A stretch of DNA of 64,000 nucleotides from Paenibacillus sp. JNUCC32 (lineage in GTDB: Bacteria > Bacillota > Bacilli > Paenibacillales > Paenibacillaceae), in the NCBI RefSeq assembly GCF_014863545.1, contig NZ_CP062260.1:5349501-5413500 (forward strand), in the 5' to 3' direction. Positions within the stretch are counted from its first letter, which is position 1; the number at the start of each line of letters is the position of its first letter. Positions 42,546 to 51,747 of this stretch are shown here, piece by piece. Under the pieces are notes generated by a model. It made no database searches. It saw only the letters and a list, made by a program, of their open reading frames with translations, and was not told the DNA's origin. Position numbers and translations under genes: made by a program.

Positions 42546-44987
42546 TTAATTCCGCAGCGGCTTGCCTTTTGCCAGCATATGCTGCATGCGCTGCTGGGTC
42601 TTGGCCTCCCCGAGCAGGCTGAGGAACGCTTCTCGCTCCAGGTCGAGCAGATGCTGCTCGCTCACGACCGTTCCCGCAGGGACGTCGCCGCCCGTCAGGA
42701 TATGCGCCAGCTTCTTCGCGATCAACAGATCGTGATCGCTGATATAGCCGCTTCGCTTCATGTCGATCGCGCCCATTTGGAGCACGGCCCGGCCATCGCG
42801 GCCGACAACGCGGGCTTTGCCCGGCTGCGGCGGGACATAACCCGCCCGGTCCATCGCTAACACGGCCTGCTTCGCTTCATGGATCCGGTAATCCTGATTC
42901 ATGACCACCGTATCCCCGCTGCGTCCATACCCCATGCGGATGGCTTCATGTCCGCTGGTCGATGCCTTGGCCATCGCCACCATCTCGAAGATTTTGTTGA
43001 TCTCCGGCTGGAGGTCGCTGTCCTTGTCGGGATGGCGGTTGCTGGTCATCAGCGCCAGCTCTTTGCAGCCGCCGCCTGCCGGTATCAGACCGACCCCCGT
43101 CTCCACCAGGCCGAAATAGGTCTCCGCCGAGAAGATGATCCGGTCCGCCGGCAGACACGCCTCCACGCCGCCGCCCAGCGTCATCCGGTGAGGCGCGGCC
43201 ACAACCGGCTTCTCCAGCCCCTTCAGCTTCATCATGCTGCCCTGGAACAGACGGATGATGTAATCCACCTCATCCCAGTCGCCGCTCTGCGCTTCCATCA
43301 GCATGAGCATCAGGTTGGCGCCGACGCAGAAGTTCCGGCCTTCGTTCGCCAGCACCAGTCCGCGGTAATTGGCCCTGACCTCTTCCACGCTCTGCTGAAT
43401 CATGACCAGAATATCGGCGCCGATCGCGTTGTTCGGCGAAGTGAATTCAAGGCACGCAACGCCATCCCCAATATCAATCAGATTCGCCCCCGTATTTGAG
43501 CGGATGATCCGGTTTTGCGATTTGAGCGCTTGCAGCGAGATCAGCTCAGGCTGAACCTCAACGCCTTTATACTCGCCTTTGAAATAATGGAACACCTCGC
43601 CGTCCTTCTCTTGATAGAAGGACTTGTTGCCTGCGGCAACCCACTCCTTCACCCACGCCGGGACGGTCACGCCCTCTGCTTCCATGCGCTGCACGGATTC
43701 CGGCAGTCCGATCAGATCCCAGGTCTCGAAGGGACCGAGCTCCCAGTTGAAGCCCCATTTCATCGCGTTGTCGATGTCCTGGATGGAATCCGCGATCTCT
43801 CCCAGCTTGCCGGCCGCATAGACGAGCACTTGCTTCAATACATTCCAGGCCAGCTCCGAGTAACGATCCTGCGTTCCCAGGAAAGCCTTGATCTTCCGCT
43901 TGGCTCCCTTTACCGCTTTGGCGGCTTCGATGGAAGCGGAGCTCACTTTGGCGCTCGGATTGTACTCCATCGTGGACAGATTGAGCGATAGGATTTTGCT
44001 GCCTTGATCGCCTTTTACTTTTTTATAGAAGCCCTGGCCACCCTTTTCCCCGGTCCAGCCGCGAGCGACAAGCTCATTCATGACGTCAGGCACCGTGAAC
44101 ACGTCTTTCTCCTCGCCGTCCGGTACGGAGTCGTACACGTTTCTGGCCACATGGACAAACGTATCGATGCCTACCAGATCCAGCGTGCGGAAGGTGGCGC
44201 TCTTTGGACGTCCCAGAACGGGACCCGTGGCCGCATCTACTTCCTCCACGGTATAGCTGTTTTTCACCATCTCCTGCAGCGTGACCAGAAGTCCGTAGGT
44301 GCCGATCCGGTTCGAGATGAAATTCGGCGTGTCCTTCGCAAGCACAACCCCTTTCCCAAGGCGCTTCGTGCAAAATTCAACCATGAACTTCGTAATGTCC
44401 GGATCGGTATCAAAGCCCGGAATAATCTCCAGCAGCTTCATATGACGCGGCGGATTGAAGAAATGCGTCCCCAGGAAGTGGCTGCGGAATTCCTCGCTGC
44501 AGTCTTCGACCATCGCATTGACGGAAATGCCCGAGGTGTTCGTGCTGACGATCGATCCTTCCTTACGCACGCCTTCAATCTGCTTGAAGATGCTCTTTTT
44601 GATTTCCAGGCGTTCCGTAACCACCTCGATGATCCAGTCCACATCCTTCAACAGGCTTAGATGGTCCTCGGTGTTTCCCGGCGTGATCCGGCCCGCAAAA
44701 TCAGCGCTGTAGAGCGGAGCGGTGCTTGATTTAGGCAGAGCCGCAATCGCTTTGGCGGCAAGCCTGTTTCGTACCTTCGGATGATCCAGCGTCAGGCCGG
44801 CCTTCTCCTCCTCGGCGGTCAAGGAATTCGGAACGATGTCGAGCAGCAGGCAGGGAATGCCTGCGTTGGCAAGATGGGCGGCGATCCCCGATCCCATGAC
44901 GCCCGAGCCGATCACGGCGGCTTTAGTGATGTTTCGACTTGCGACCCCGGAACCGCTGACGGCTTCTTTGGTAATGGTATTACTCAT
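42546..44987 (-). CDS. fadB: 3-Hydroxyacyl-CoA dehydrogenase / enoyl-CoA hydratase fusion
   Basis: This 813-residue two-domain enzyme carries out the hydration and second oxidation of beta-oxidation. The N-terminal NAD-binding part has AAVIGSGVMGSGIAAHLANAG (~27-47), VSTNTSGISVNAM, LGTHFFNPPRHMKLLEII and the second HCDH domain (~340-450). The C-terminal ~350 residues form the crotonase fold (NAIGADILVMIQQ, VLANEGRNFCVGANL, APHRMTLGGGVEACLPADR). The domain order and length match B. subtilis FadN/YusL. AGGAGGTCGTTGTGCA precedes the ATG, which overlaps the fadF stop by four bases. Confidence 0.95.
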   Translation of the reverse strand: MSNTITKEAVSGSGVASRNITKAAVIGSGVMGSGIAAHLANAGIPCLLLDIVPNSLTAEEEKAGLTLDHPKVRNRLAAKAIAALPKSSTAPLYSADFAGRITPGNTEDHLSLLKDVDWIIEVVTERLEIKKSIFKQIEGVRKEGSIVSTNTSGISVNAMVEDCSEEFRSHFLGTHFFNPPRHMKLLEIIPGFDTDPDITKFMVEFCTKRLGKGVVLAKDTPNFISNRIGTYGLLVTLQEMVKNSYTVEEVDAATGPVLGRPKSATFRTLDLVGIDTFVHVARNVYDSVPDGEEKDVFTVPDVMNELVARGWTGEKGGQGFYKKVKGDQGSKILSLNLSTMEYNPSAKVSSASIEAAKAVKGAKRKIKAFLGTQDRYSELAWNVLKQVLVYAAGKLGEIADSIQDIDNAMKWGFNWELGPFETWDLIGLPESVQRMEAEGVTVPAWVKEWVAAGNKSFYQEKDGEVFHYFKGEYKGVEVQPELISLQALKSQNRIIRSNTGANLIDIGDGVACLEFTSPNNAIGADILVMIQQSVEEVRANYRGLVLANEGRNFCVGANLMLMLMEAQSGDWDEVDYIIRLFQGSMMKLKGLEKPVVAAPHRMTLGGGVEACLPADRIIFSAETYFGLVETGVGLIPAGGGCKELALMTSNRHPDKDSDLQPEINKIFEMVAMAKASTSGHEAIRMGYGRSGDTVVMNQDYRIHEAKQAVLAMDRAGYVPPQPGKARVVGRDGRAVLQMGAIDMKRSGYISDHDLLIAKKLAHILTGGDVPAGTVVSEQHLLDLEREAFLSLLGEAKTQQRMQHMLAKGKPLRN

Positions 44988-47164
44988 TGCACAACGACCT
45001 CCTGTTCATGGATTTCGGATAGACCGAATACGGATAACTCCAGAATTTCCGCAATATCTCGCGTTTTCACGCTTTCTTCCACTTCCTTCAGCTTCGTGCC
45101 GTCCTCCAGCATCGTCAGGCAGAACGGACAGGCGGAGCTGATCATCGTCGGAGATACGGCCAGCGCCTGCTCGGTACGCGCCAGGTTCACGCGCTTGCCT
45201 GCGTCCTCCTCCATCCACATCTGACCGCCGCCGGCGCCGCAGCACATCCCGTTCTCGCGATTCCGCTCCATCTCCAGCAGCTCGACGCCGGGAATGGCGC
45301 GAAGCACGCTGCGCGGCTGATCGTATACGTCGTTATACCGTCCCAGGTAGCAGGAGTCATGATAGGTGATTTTCTCCTGAACCTGATACTTGGGCTTAAG
45401 ACGCCCTTCCTTCACCAGTTGATCCAGCAGCTCCGTATGGTGGACGACCTCAGCCTCCAGTCCAAATTCCGGATATTCGTTCTTGAAAATATTGAAGGTA
45501 TGCGGGCAAGCCGTGACGATTCGTTTCACATCGTATTTCTGAAACGTCTCGATGTTCTCCATGCACAACTGCTGGAACAGAAATTCATTGCCCATCCGGC
45601 GCGGAGTGTCGCCCGAGTTCTTCTCCTCGTTGCCGAGAATGGCGAAGTTGACGCCCGCTTCATTCATGAGCCGGACGAAGGCTCGGGTGATCTTGCGGCT
45701 GCGATTGTCGTAGGAACCCATGGAACCGACAAAGAACAGAATGTCGAAGTCCGGATTTTCCTTCACGGTCGGGATCTTCAGATCCAATGTCCCTTCCGGG
45801 TCAACCTCCTTCACCCACTTGCTCCGGTCCGCGCGGCTGATTCCCCAAGGGTTGCCTTGTCGTTCGATGTTTTGCATGGCTCGCTGGCCTTCCTGCGGCA
45901 CGCTGCCCTCCATCAGAACGAGATGTCGCCGGAGATCCACGATTTTGTCGACATGCTCATTTGCGACCGGACACTGATCCTCGCAGTTGCGGCAGGTCGT
46001 GCACGCCCAAATCTCTTCCTCGGTCATGACGCCGCCGATCAATTGAATATCCTTCGGGTCTACGCCCTCGACTTGGTGCCAGGAACGCTTCTGCACATCC
46101 ATCGTCGGTCCGATGTCGGTGATGCCCTCGCCCTTCCAGCCGACAAGCGCCAAATCCGTTGCGCCCATGGAGTGGACGCCCGGCGACCCAAACACGGAAG
46201 CAGGCATCCACGCCGATTTGGAGGTGAGCGCGGCACCTTTTTCCGTGAGATGATCCCTCAGCTTCACGATCATGTGCATCGGCGACAGCAGCTTGCCCGT
46301 GTTCGAGGCCGGGCACACGTTGGTGCATCGTCCGCATTCAACGCAGGCATAGAAATCCAGCATCTGTTTCTGCGTGAAGTCCTCGATTTTGCCTACCCCG
46401 AACTCCTCGGCTTCTTCATCCTCCAAGTCAAGCTTGCTGAGCTTGCCCGGGGGATCCGTGCGACGAACCAGAATGTTGATCGGCGCCGTAATAAGGTGAA
46501 AATGCTTCGATTGCGGCACATAAATAAGGAAAGACAGCAGAATCAACAGGTGAAGCCACCAGAATACGTAATAACACACCGTTACAGCCACCGGCGGCAT
46601 CCAGGCAAACGCGGCCGCGATACTCGAGGAGATCGGTGCCATGGCCGACCATGCCAGACTTTCCATGAGCCGTTCAAAGGCCATCGTCAGCAGCACCGAA
46701 GCCATCAGCGTGGTGATGAAAAACACGACAATGCTTGGCTTCCATCCTCGCTTGAGCCGTTTCAGCTTCTCGCCATAGCGGCGATATGCCGCATAACCGA
46801 TGGCCAGCAGAATCAGCGCAACCGTAATCTCCTGCATGAGGATGAAGCCCGCATGGCCCGGAATCGGCAAGCTGTGACCCGATAGCCCTTTCCAGATGAT
46901 ATCGAGCGCCCCGAACTGCAAAATGATAAATCCGTAAAACACGATAAAGTGCATGATGCCGCTCTTGCGGTCCTTAAACAGCTTGCTCTGTCCGAACACC
47001 TGGATGGCGAACTGGCTCAGGCGCTCCTTCAGATCCTTCTTCAGATTCGCCGGCTTGCCCAAACGGATATACAGGTAACGGCGATACACCACGGTGGCGA
47101 ACATGTACACTGCCCAGCCCGTGATCAAGACAAAGAGCAGCGCGTTGATTAATGTTGGAATCAT
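44984..47164 (-). CDS. fadF: Membrane iron-sulfur oxidoreductase linking ETF to quinone (FadF/YwjF-like)
   Basis: This 726-residue protein has an N-terminal membrane part of about six helices (~5-240; heme-binding-type GlpC/NarI-like), then two 4Fe-4S motifs CVECGRCTNVCP (~270) and CTTCRNCEDQCP (~390). The C-terminal half carries two CCG domains (TACPHTFNIFKNEYP, YHDSCYLGRYN, GMCCGAGGGQMW, SACPFCLTMLEDG). By this layout it takes electrons from ETF at the membrane and reduces the quinone pool. The stop overlaps the fadB ATG, so the two are coupled. It is the first gene of the minus-strand fad operon. Confidence 0.92.
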   Translation of the reverse strand: MIPTLINALLFVLITGWAVYMFATVVYRRYLYIRLGKPANLKKDLKERLSQFAIQVFGQSKLFKDRKSGIMHFIVFYGFIILQFGALDIIWKGLSGHSLPIPGHAGFILMQEITVALILLAIGYAAYRRYGEKLKRLKRGWKPSIVVFFITTLMASVLLTMAFERLMESLAWSAMAPISSSIAAAFAWMPPVAVTVCYYVFWWLHLLILLSFLIYVPQSKHFHLITAPINILVRRTDPPGKLSKLDLEDEEAEEFGVGKIEDFTQKQMLDFYACVECGRCTNVCPASNTGKLLSPMHMIVKLRDHLTEKGAALTSKSAWMPASVFGSPGVHSMGATDLALVGWKGEGITDIGPTMDVQKRSWHQVEGVDPKDIQLIGGVMTEEEIWACTTCRNCEDQCPVANEHVDKIVDLRRHLVLMEGSVPQEGQRAMQNIERQGNPWGISRADRSKWVKEVDPEGTLDLKIPTVKENPDFDILFFVGSMGSYDNRSRKITRAFVRLMNEAGVNFAILGNEEKNSGDTPRRMGNEFLFQQLCMENIETFQKYDVKRIVTACPHTFNIFKNEYPEFGLEAEVVHHTELLDQLVKEGRLKPKYQVQEKITYHDSCYLGRYNDVYDQPRSVLRAIPGVELLEMERNRENGMCCGAGGGQMWMEEDAGKRVNLARTEQALAVSPTMISSACPFCLTMLEDGTKLKEVEESVKTRDIAEILELSVFGLSEIHEQEVVVQ

Positions 47165-47294
47165 CCCTCTCAGCCCCTTGCGTTAAAAGATCCTTCTTCA
47201 ACACCCTTCATTTCGTCTCTGCAGCGTCCAATTCTACAGCTCCTGTCACTCCTTCCAAAACCGGCTCGTCATTGTGTCAAGATTGGGGCAATAT

Positions 47295-47309
47295 ATGAAG
47301 CGCTTTCAT
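47295..47309 (-). promoter_or_regulatory. Near-match to a CcpA (cre) site upstream of fadF
   Basis: Read on the minus strand, ATGAAAGCGCTTCAT matches the left half and core of the cre consensus but is one base short in the right half. It lies ~130 bases upstream of the fadF start. Weak evidence. Confidence 0.3.
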
Positions 47310-47594
47310 TATAGAGACAAAAATAAGACCTCCACATCGTGCCGTGCCGACCACTCTAAACCGAACATCATGACTGCTAGCTGCATCTCTTCATCTGTAC
47401 AACGCTACATCCTATTTGTGTACTTGCCTTTCGGATACCCAGCTATTCGTTTCTTCCGGTTAAACTGCCGTCTATTGCTCTGATATGAACGCCTTATTCT
47501 GCTGCTCTTCCAGGTCTGCTTCATTCATTTTACGCGTCATCGATAACCCATCGTTGACAATGACATGAACGTATTTTATGATGGATACAAGAAA

Positions 47595-47612
47595 TGAATG
47601 AGTATTCATTCA
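47595..47612 (+). promoter_or_regulatory. FadR operator
   Basis: TGAATGAGTATTCATTCA is an 18-base near-perfect palindrome of the known Bacillus FadR box type (TGAATGA-N4-TCATTCA). It lies 35 bases upstream of the fadR start, suggesting autoregulation and control of the following etf genes. Long-chain acyl-CoA is expected to release FadR from it. Confidence 0.85.
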
Positions 47613-47647
47613 TAATTTTAACTGTATTCTAACACCGGGGTGAGCAT

Positions 47648-48238
47648 ATGACAAGTAAAAAAAATGAAAAATACCACCTGATCCTCCAGGGCGCCCTGAA
47701 AGTTTTTGCCGAAAACGGCTATCACCGGTCCCAGGTATCCAAGATCGCCAAGGCTGCCGGCGTGGCCGACGGCACCATCTATCTGTACTTTAAGAGGAAG
47801 GAGGATATCCTGATCCGCCTGTTCCAAGAAAAGCTTGGGGAGCTGGTCGGCAAATTCCACGAAAGCGTGGAAGGAACCACGGACGCCGTGGAAGCGCTGC
47901 GGACGGTGTGCAGCATCCATTTCTCTGAGCTGGAGAGCAATCCCGAACTTGCATATGTCACGCAGATTGAGCTGCGGCAGAGCGATTTGGAGCTGCGCAA
48001 GGAAATCGGCAGCGCGCTCAAGCCATATATCGTACTGATCGAGAATATCCTGGAACAGGGCATCCAAGAACAGAAATTCCGTTCCGATCTGAACGTCAAG
48101 CTGGTCCGCAACCTGATTTTTGGTGCGATGGACGAAGCGGTAACCTCTTGGCTGATCTCCGGCCGTAAATATTCGTTGTCCGATCAAGCGGATGAGACGC
48201 TAAGCTTTTTTCTGAGCGGTGTTTCCGGCGGACAATAA
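47648..48238 (+). CDS. fadR: TetR-family fatty-acid degradation regulator
   Basis: This 196-residue repressor has an N-terminal helix-turn-helix (VFAENGYHRSQVSKIAKAAGVADGTIYLYFKRKEDIL, about 20-55) and a C-terminal TetR_C-type ligand domain (VEALRTVCSIHFSELESNPELAYVTQIELRQS). The size and sequence style match B. subtilis FadR (YsiA), which represses beta-oxidation genes and is released by acyl-CoA. GGGGTGAGCAT precedes the ATG. The FadR box just upstream supports the name. It starts the operon fadR-etfB-etfA. Confidence 0.93.
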   Translation: MTSKKNEKYHLILQGALKVFAENGYHRSQVSKIAKAAGVADGTIYLYFKRKEDILIRLFQEKLGELVGKFHESVEGTTDAVEALRTVCSIHFSELESNPELAYVTQIELRQSDLELRKEIGSALKPYIVLIENILEQGIQEQKFRSDLNVKLVRNLIFGAMDEAVTSWLISGRKYSLSDQADETLSFFLSGVSGGQ

Positions 48239-48276
48239 GTCCTGCTGATATTCATATTGAAGGGAGAGTTTAACCG

Positions 48277-49044
48277 ATGAAGATTGTCGTATTGCTTAAA
48301 CAGACCTTTGACACGGAGGAAAAAATCACGATTGAGAACGGATCGATTGCCGAGGATGGGGTGAAATTCGTCATCAATCCGTATGACGAATATGCGGTAG
48401 AAGAAGCCGTGAAGCTTCGGGATGACCACGGCGGCAGCGTGACGCTCCTGTCGGTCGGACCCGACCGTACGGCAGAAGCCCTTCGGACCGCCCTTGCGAT
48501 GGGGGCGGACGATGCGGTGCTGATCTCCGACGAACGGATTCCGGACGATGAATATGCGGTATCAAAGGTGCTGCATGCGTATTTGTCCAAGGAAAGCCCG
48601 GATCTGATCCTCGGCGGCAACTTCTCCGTGGACCGCGGCTCGGGCCAAGTGGCCATCCGCCTGGCACAGCTTCTCGGCATTTCGCACACCGGCTCCATTA
48701 CCAAACTTACGCTGAACGGGACCACCGCTGAAGTGCACCGGGATGCGGAAGGCGATCTGGAAGTGCTTGAAGTCCAGCTGCCGGCCATCTTCACCGCACA
48801 GCAGGGATTGAACGAACCCCGTTATCCGTCGCTGCCGGGCATCATGAAGGCCAAGAAGAAGCCTTTTCAGACGCTGAGCCTGGATGATCTCGGGTTATCC
48901 GAACCCGATATTCAGCCGGCAACGAAGCAAAGCGAGCTGTCCTTGCCGCCGGAGCGAAGCGCCGGGCGCATTCTGAAGGGGGAGCCTGCCGAAGTGGCGC
49001 ATGAGCTGGTATCCTTGCTGCGGACGCAGTCGAAAGTGATTTAA
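48277..49044 (+). CDS. etfB: Electron transfer flavoprotein, beta subunit
   Basis: This 255-residue subunit carries the AMP site and pairs with EtfA. It starts with KIVVLLKQTFDTEEKI and contains INPYDEYAVEEAVKLRD, VTLLSVGPDRTAEALRTALAMGADDAVLI and the conserved ETF-beta signature VHRDAEGDLEVLEVQLPAIFTAQQGLNEPRYPSLPGIMKAKKKP. It accepts electrons from the acyl-CoA dehydrogenase for delivery to FadF. GAAGGGAGAG precedes the ATG, 38 bases after fadR. Confidence 0.96.
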   Translation: MKIVVLLKQTFDTEEKITIENGSIAEDGVKFVINPYDEYAVEEAVKLRDDHGGSVTLLSVGPDRTAEALRTALAMGADDAVLISDERIPDDEYAVSKVLHAYLSKESPDLILGGNFSVDRGSGQVAIRLAQLLGISHTGSITKLTLNGTTAEVHRDAEGDLEVLEVQLPAIFTAQQGLNEPRYPSLPGIMKAKKKPFQTLSLDDLGLSEPDIQPATKQSELSLPPERSAGRILKGEPAEVAHELVSLLRTQSKVI

Positions 49045-49317
49045 TAAAAGGACAAATTGAACCTGTGAATTCCTTCGATTCTCATTGTTGAATGCGGTTA
49101 CATGGCAGCGGCAGAGCCCCTGCCATCGTGCCTTATGTATTCTGATTGTATGGTTTACGGGATGTCCGTCATGCACGCTTTTCGCTTAATGCGTCTTGGA
49201 AATCGGGGGCAGCAGCGATTGTAGGAATGACCCGCATTCGCTCTGGACGCTCAGGCTGGCCGACATCGTAAAACTCTCTTTACTTTCAACCCCAAATGGA
49301 TCTTAGGAGGTTATGAT

Positions 49318-50295
49318 ATGAGCAAAACGATATTAGTGTATGCCGAGAACCGGGATGGGAAGCTGCGTCAGGTTGCTCTCGAGACGCTTGGCGCTGCCCG
49401 TTTAATTGCGGAAGATGGCGACAGCATCCGTATTCTGGTTGCGGGCTCCAACATTACGGAGGCCGTATCGGCCCTGAACGGCTATGGTGCCGATACCATC
49501 TATACCGTCGAGCATGAGGATCTGGAGAGCTATAATCCCGAAGCTTATATGGCCGCCATCGAAGCGGTAATCCGTCAGGCACAGCCCGATGCCGTCCTCT
49601 TCGGACATACGGCCATCGGCCGCGACTTGGCACCGCTGGTGGCCGCTTCCTTGAATGCCGGACAGATTTCCGACGTCACCGCCATTCACAACGAAGGCGG
49701 AGAAGCGGTATTCACGCGTCCGCTCTATGCGGGTAAAGCCTTTGAGAAACGCGTCTTTCAGAACGGACCGTGGGTGGTCACGGTTCGACCGAACAATATT
49801 CCCGCCGCGGAAGCCATCGAAGGCGCCAGCGCCGGCATTGAGGACATCGCTTACCCGGCTCCTTCCCTGCGCTCCGTGATAAAGGACGTTGTCCGCAAAA
49901 CCACGGGAAAAATCGACCTATCGGAAGCCAAAATCGTCATCTCCGGCGGGCGCGGCGTGAAGAGCGCGGACGGCTTTAAGCCGCTGGAGGAGCTCGCCGA
50001 CCTGCTCGGCGGGGCGGTCGGCGCATCGCGCGGCGCCTGCGATGCCGGCTACTGCGATTACGCGCTCCAGATCGGGCAGACCGGCAAAGTCGTCACGCCC
50101 GAGATCTATATTGCCTGCGGCATCAGCGGCGCGATCCAGCATTTGGCGGGTATGAGCCAATCCCGGGTCATCATTGCCATCAATAAGGACCCGGAGGCGC
50201 CCATCTTTAAAGTTGCCGATTACGGCATCGTCGGCGATCTGTTCGATGTCGTCCCGCTGCTGACGCAGGAATTCCGCAAGGTGTTGGTATCCTAG
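49318..50295 (+). CDS. etfA: Electron transfer flavoprotein, alpha subunit
   Basis: This 325-residue subunit binds FAD. The N-terminal Rossmann part includes LFGHTAIGRDLAPLVAASLNAG. The FAD domain includes SGGRGVKSADGFKPLEELADLLGGAVGASRGACDAG, QIGQTGKVVTPEIYIACGISGAIQHLAGM and INKDPEAPIFKVADYGIVGDLFDVVP. AGGAGGTTATGAT precedes the ATG. The gap of 273 bases after etfB is unusually large for this pair and contains no gene I can support. A strong terminator follows. Confidence 0.96.
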   Translation: MSKTILVYAENRDGKLRQVALETLGAARLIAEDGDSIRILVAGSNITEAVSALNGYGADTIYTVEHEDLESYNPEAYMAAIEAVIRQAQPDAVLFGHTAIGRDLAPLVAASLNAGQISDVTAIHNEGGEAVFTRPLYAGKAFEKRVFQNGPWVVTVRPNNIPAAEAIEGASAGIEDIAYPAPSLRSVIKDVVRKTTGKIDLSEAKIVISGGRGVKSADGFKPLEELADLLGGAVGASRGACDAGYCDYALQIGQTGKVVTPEIYIACGISGAIQHLAGMSQSRVIIAINKDPEAPIFKVADYGIVGDLFDVVPLLTQEFRKVLVS

Positions 50296-50323
50296 GATTT
50301 CATAACGATTTATCATATTCAAA

Positions 50324-50366
50324 AAAAGGCTGCTCCAAAAGGTCTGGGAACCTGGAGCAGCCTTTT
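50324..50366 (+). terminator. Terminator of the fadR-etfBA operon
   Basis: AAAAGGCTGCTCC and GGAGCAGCCTTTT form a perfect 13-bp stem over a 17-base loop, 28 bases past the etfA stop. Confidence 0.9.
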
Positions 50367-50460
50367 ACTTCATAAGTTTTGCGCCTGCAGCATCCTTCGC
50401 CTATAAAGCATTCCGAAGGACTACCACAACTGAATGGGAACAGGCACTAGCCTGTCCCCT

Positions 50461-50778
50461 TTAAGAACCAAACCGTTTCAACAGCTTCTGCTGATGCGCC
50501 GTAAACGCTTCTTCCAGCGAAATATCATAGAGATCCGCCAGCAGCGAAATGTTGCCGAGCACGTCGCCGATCTCCTCGACCAGATCCTGCTTGAGCCGTT
50601 CCCTCGACTGAACCTCCTCATCGGGGCGGTCCCTGCCGATCTCATAAGCGCGTACGGCGCGCGCCGTTTCCCCTGCTTCCTCCATCAAAAATCCAACCCG
50701 GATAAAGGGACCGTACCCGGCCCAGCCTCTTTCACCGTAGAACTGTTTAATCCATTGCTGCGCTTCATTCATATCCAT
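50461..50778 (-). CDS. MazG-like nucleotide pyrophosphohydrolase
   Basis: This ~105-residue all-helical protein of the MazG/NTP-PPase type hydrolyses (d)NTPs to monophosphates. The metal-binding EExxE and ExxD pattern is visible as GFLMEEAGETARAV (~35-48) and DLVEEIGDVLGNISLLAD (~70-87). GGAGGT stands nine bases before the ATG at 50778; a longer frame to 51054 has no conserved residues. Probably a house-cleaning enzyme. It is divergent from the LOG gene. Confidence 0.88.
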   Translation of the reverse strand: MDMNEAQQWIKQFYGERGWAGYGPFIRVGFLMEEAGETARAVRAYEIGRDRPDEEVQSRERLKQDLVEEIGDVLGNISLLADLYDISLEEAFTAHQQKLLKRFGS

Positions 50779-50993
50779 GACGTGTGTTACCTCCGCGATT
50801 TCTTGGGATGACTGCATCCTTCTTTTTACACAATCCGAGATTAAATCCATGATAAAACGAACATGCATGCCATAAAATAAAAAGGTGCCATGTCGGCGCC
50901 GAAAGGATATGCCGAGCATTCCATGACATAAATCACTATATATAGTATAATTACTCGAACGAAATATCAACATCTGGGTAAGGAGTGTGCAAA

Positions 50994-51572
50994 TTGAAAT
51001 CCATATGCGTATTTGCAGGATCGAACATGGGCGAGCATCCGGACTATAAAGCAAAAGCGGCCGAACTTGGCAGGCATATTGCCCACAACCAATACAAATT
51101 AGTGTACGGCGGCTCCAACATCGGATTGATGGGTGAAGTAGCCAACGCCGTATTGCAAAATGGCGGCGAAGTGATCGGGGTCATGCCGAGAGGGCTGTTC
51201 AAGGGGGAAATCGTACATACCGAGCTGACCCAGCTCATTGAAGTAGCCGATATGCATGAACGCAAAGCGACGATGGGCAAGCTGGCCGACGGGTTTATTG
51301 CCATGCCGGGCGGTTTTGGAACCTATGAGGAATTGTTCGAGGTGCTGTGCTGGTCGCAAATCGGCATTCATCAGAAGCCGATCGGGCTGCTCAGTATCCG
51401 CGATTATTTCGAACCGTTCATGAAGCTGATTCAGTACAGCATTACCGAGGGCTTCTCCAACTCCTCTCACTTGAACCTGATCAACATGTCCGATGATCCG
51501 CTCAAGCTGTTAGAGCTCATGGACAGCTACACGCCTCCGACGCTGGACCTGAAGTGGAAGGACCTGGATTAA
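50994..51572 (+). CDS. LOG-family nucleoside 5'-monophosphate phosphoribohydrolase
   Basis: This 192-residue protein of the TIGR00730/LOG family splits the base from purine or cytokinin riboside monophosphates. It has [12 protein letters not shown] at the N-terminus, the ribose-phosphate loop [17 protein letters not shown], and the family signature [18 protein letters not shown] place the start at a TTG (50994) because AAGGAG lies eight bases upstream; the GTG nine bases earlier sits on that site. It forms a single gene followed by a terminator. Confidence 0.93.
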   Translation: MKSICVFAGSNMGEHPDYKAKAAELGRHIAHNQYKLVYGGSNIGLMGEVANAVLQNGGEVIGVMPRGLFKGEIVHTELTQLIEVADMHERKATMGKLADGFIAMPGGFGTYEELFEVLCWSQIGIHQKPIGLLSIRDYFEPFMKLIQYSITEGFSNSSHLNLINMSDDPLKLLELMDSYTPPTLDLKWKDLD

Positions 51573-51689
51573 GGGTGCCTTGAAGGGGCTTGAGGGGCTT
51601 GAGGGAAATAGCGCTCTCTAAAGAAAAATCCTTGGGTACAAGAATATGTTGCAGGCATTATGACGCATCGGCGTGGCCTGCCGCATTTC

Positions 51690-51727
51690 AAAAATGCACC
51701 GGAATCCCGGTGCATTTTTATTTTTTC
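51690..51727. terminator. Bidirectional terminator between the LOG and SDR genes
   Basis: AAAAATGCACCGG and CCGGTGCATTTTT close a four-base loop with T-runs on both sides. It serves the two convergent genes. Confidence 0.88.
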
Positions 51728-51747
51728 CCATAGAGATAGAGGCGATA

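Larger units (their letters stand above)
47165..47647. other. Divergent control region between fadF and fadR
   Basis: This 480-base region carries promoters for two opposite transcription units. Visible elements are the FadR box at 47595-47612 and a near-cre sequence at 47295-47309. No gene is supported. Confidence 0.6.

Noticed and set aside
45359..46885. A 508-codon plus-strand frame opposite fadF
   Set aside because: It is a shadow of fadF, whose iron-sulfur motifs are unmistakable; the plus-strand product has no domain or ribosome site.
49045..49317. A hidden gene between etfB and etfA
   Set aside because: All frames are short and without conserved motifs; the gap remains unexplained.
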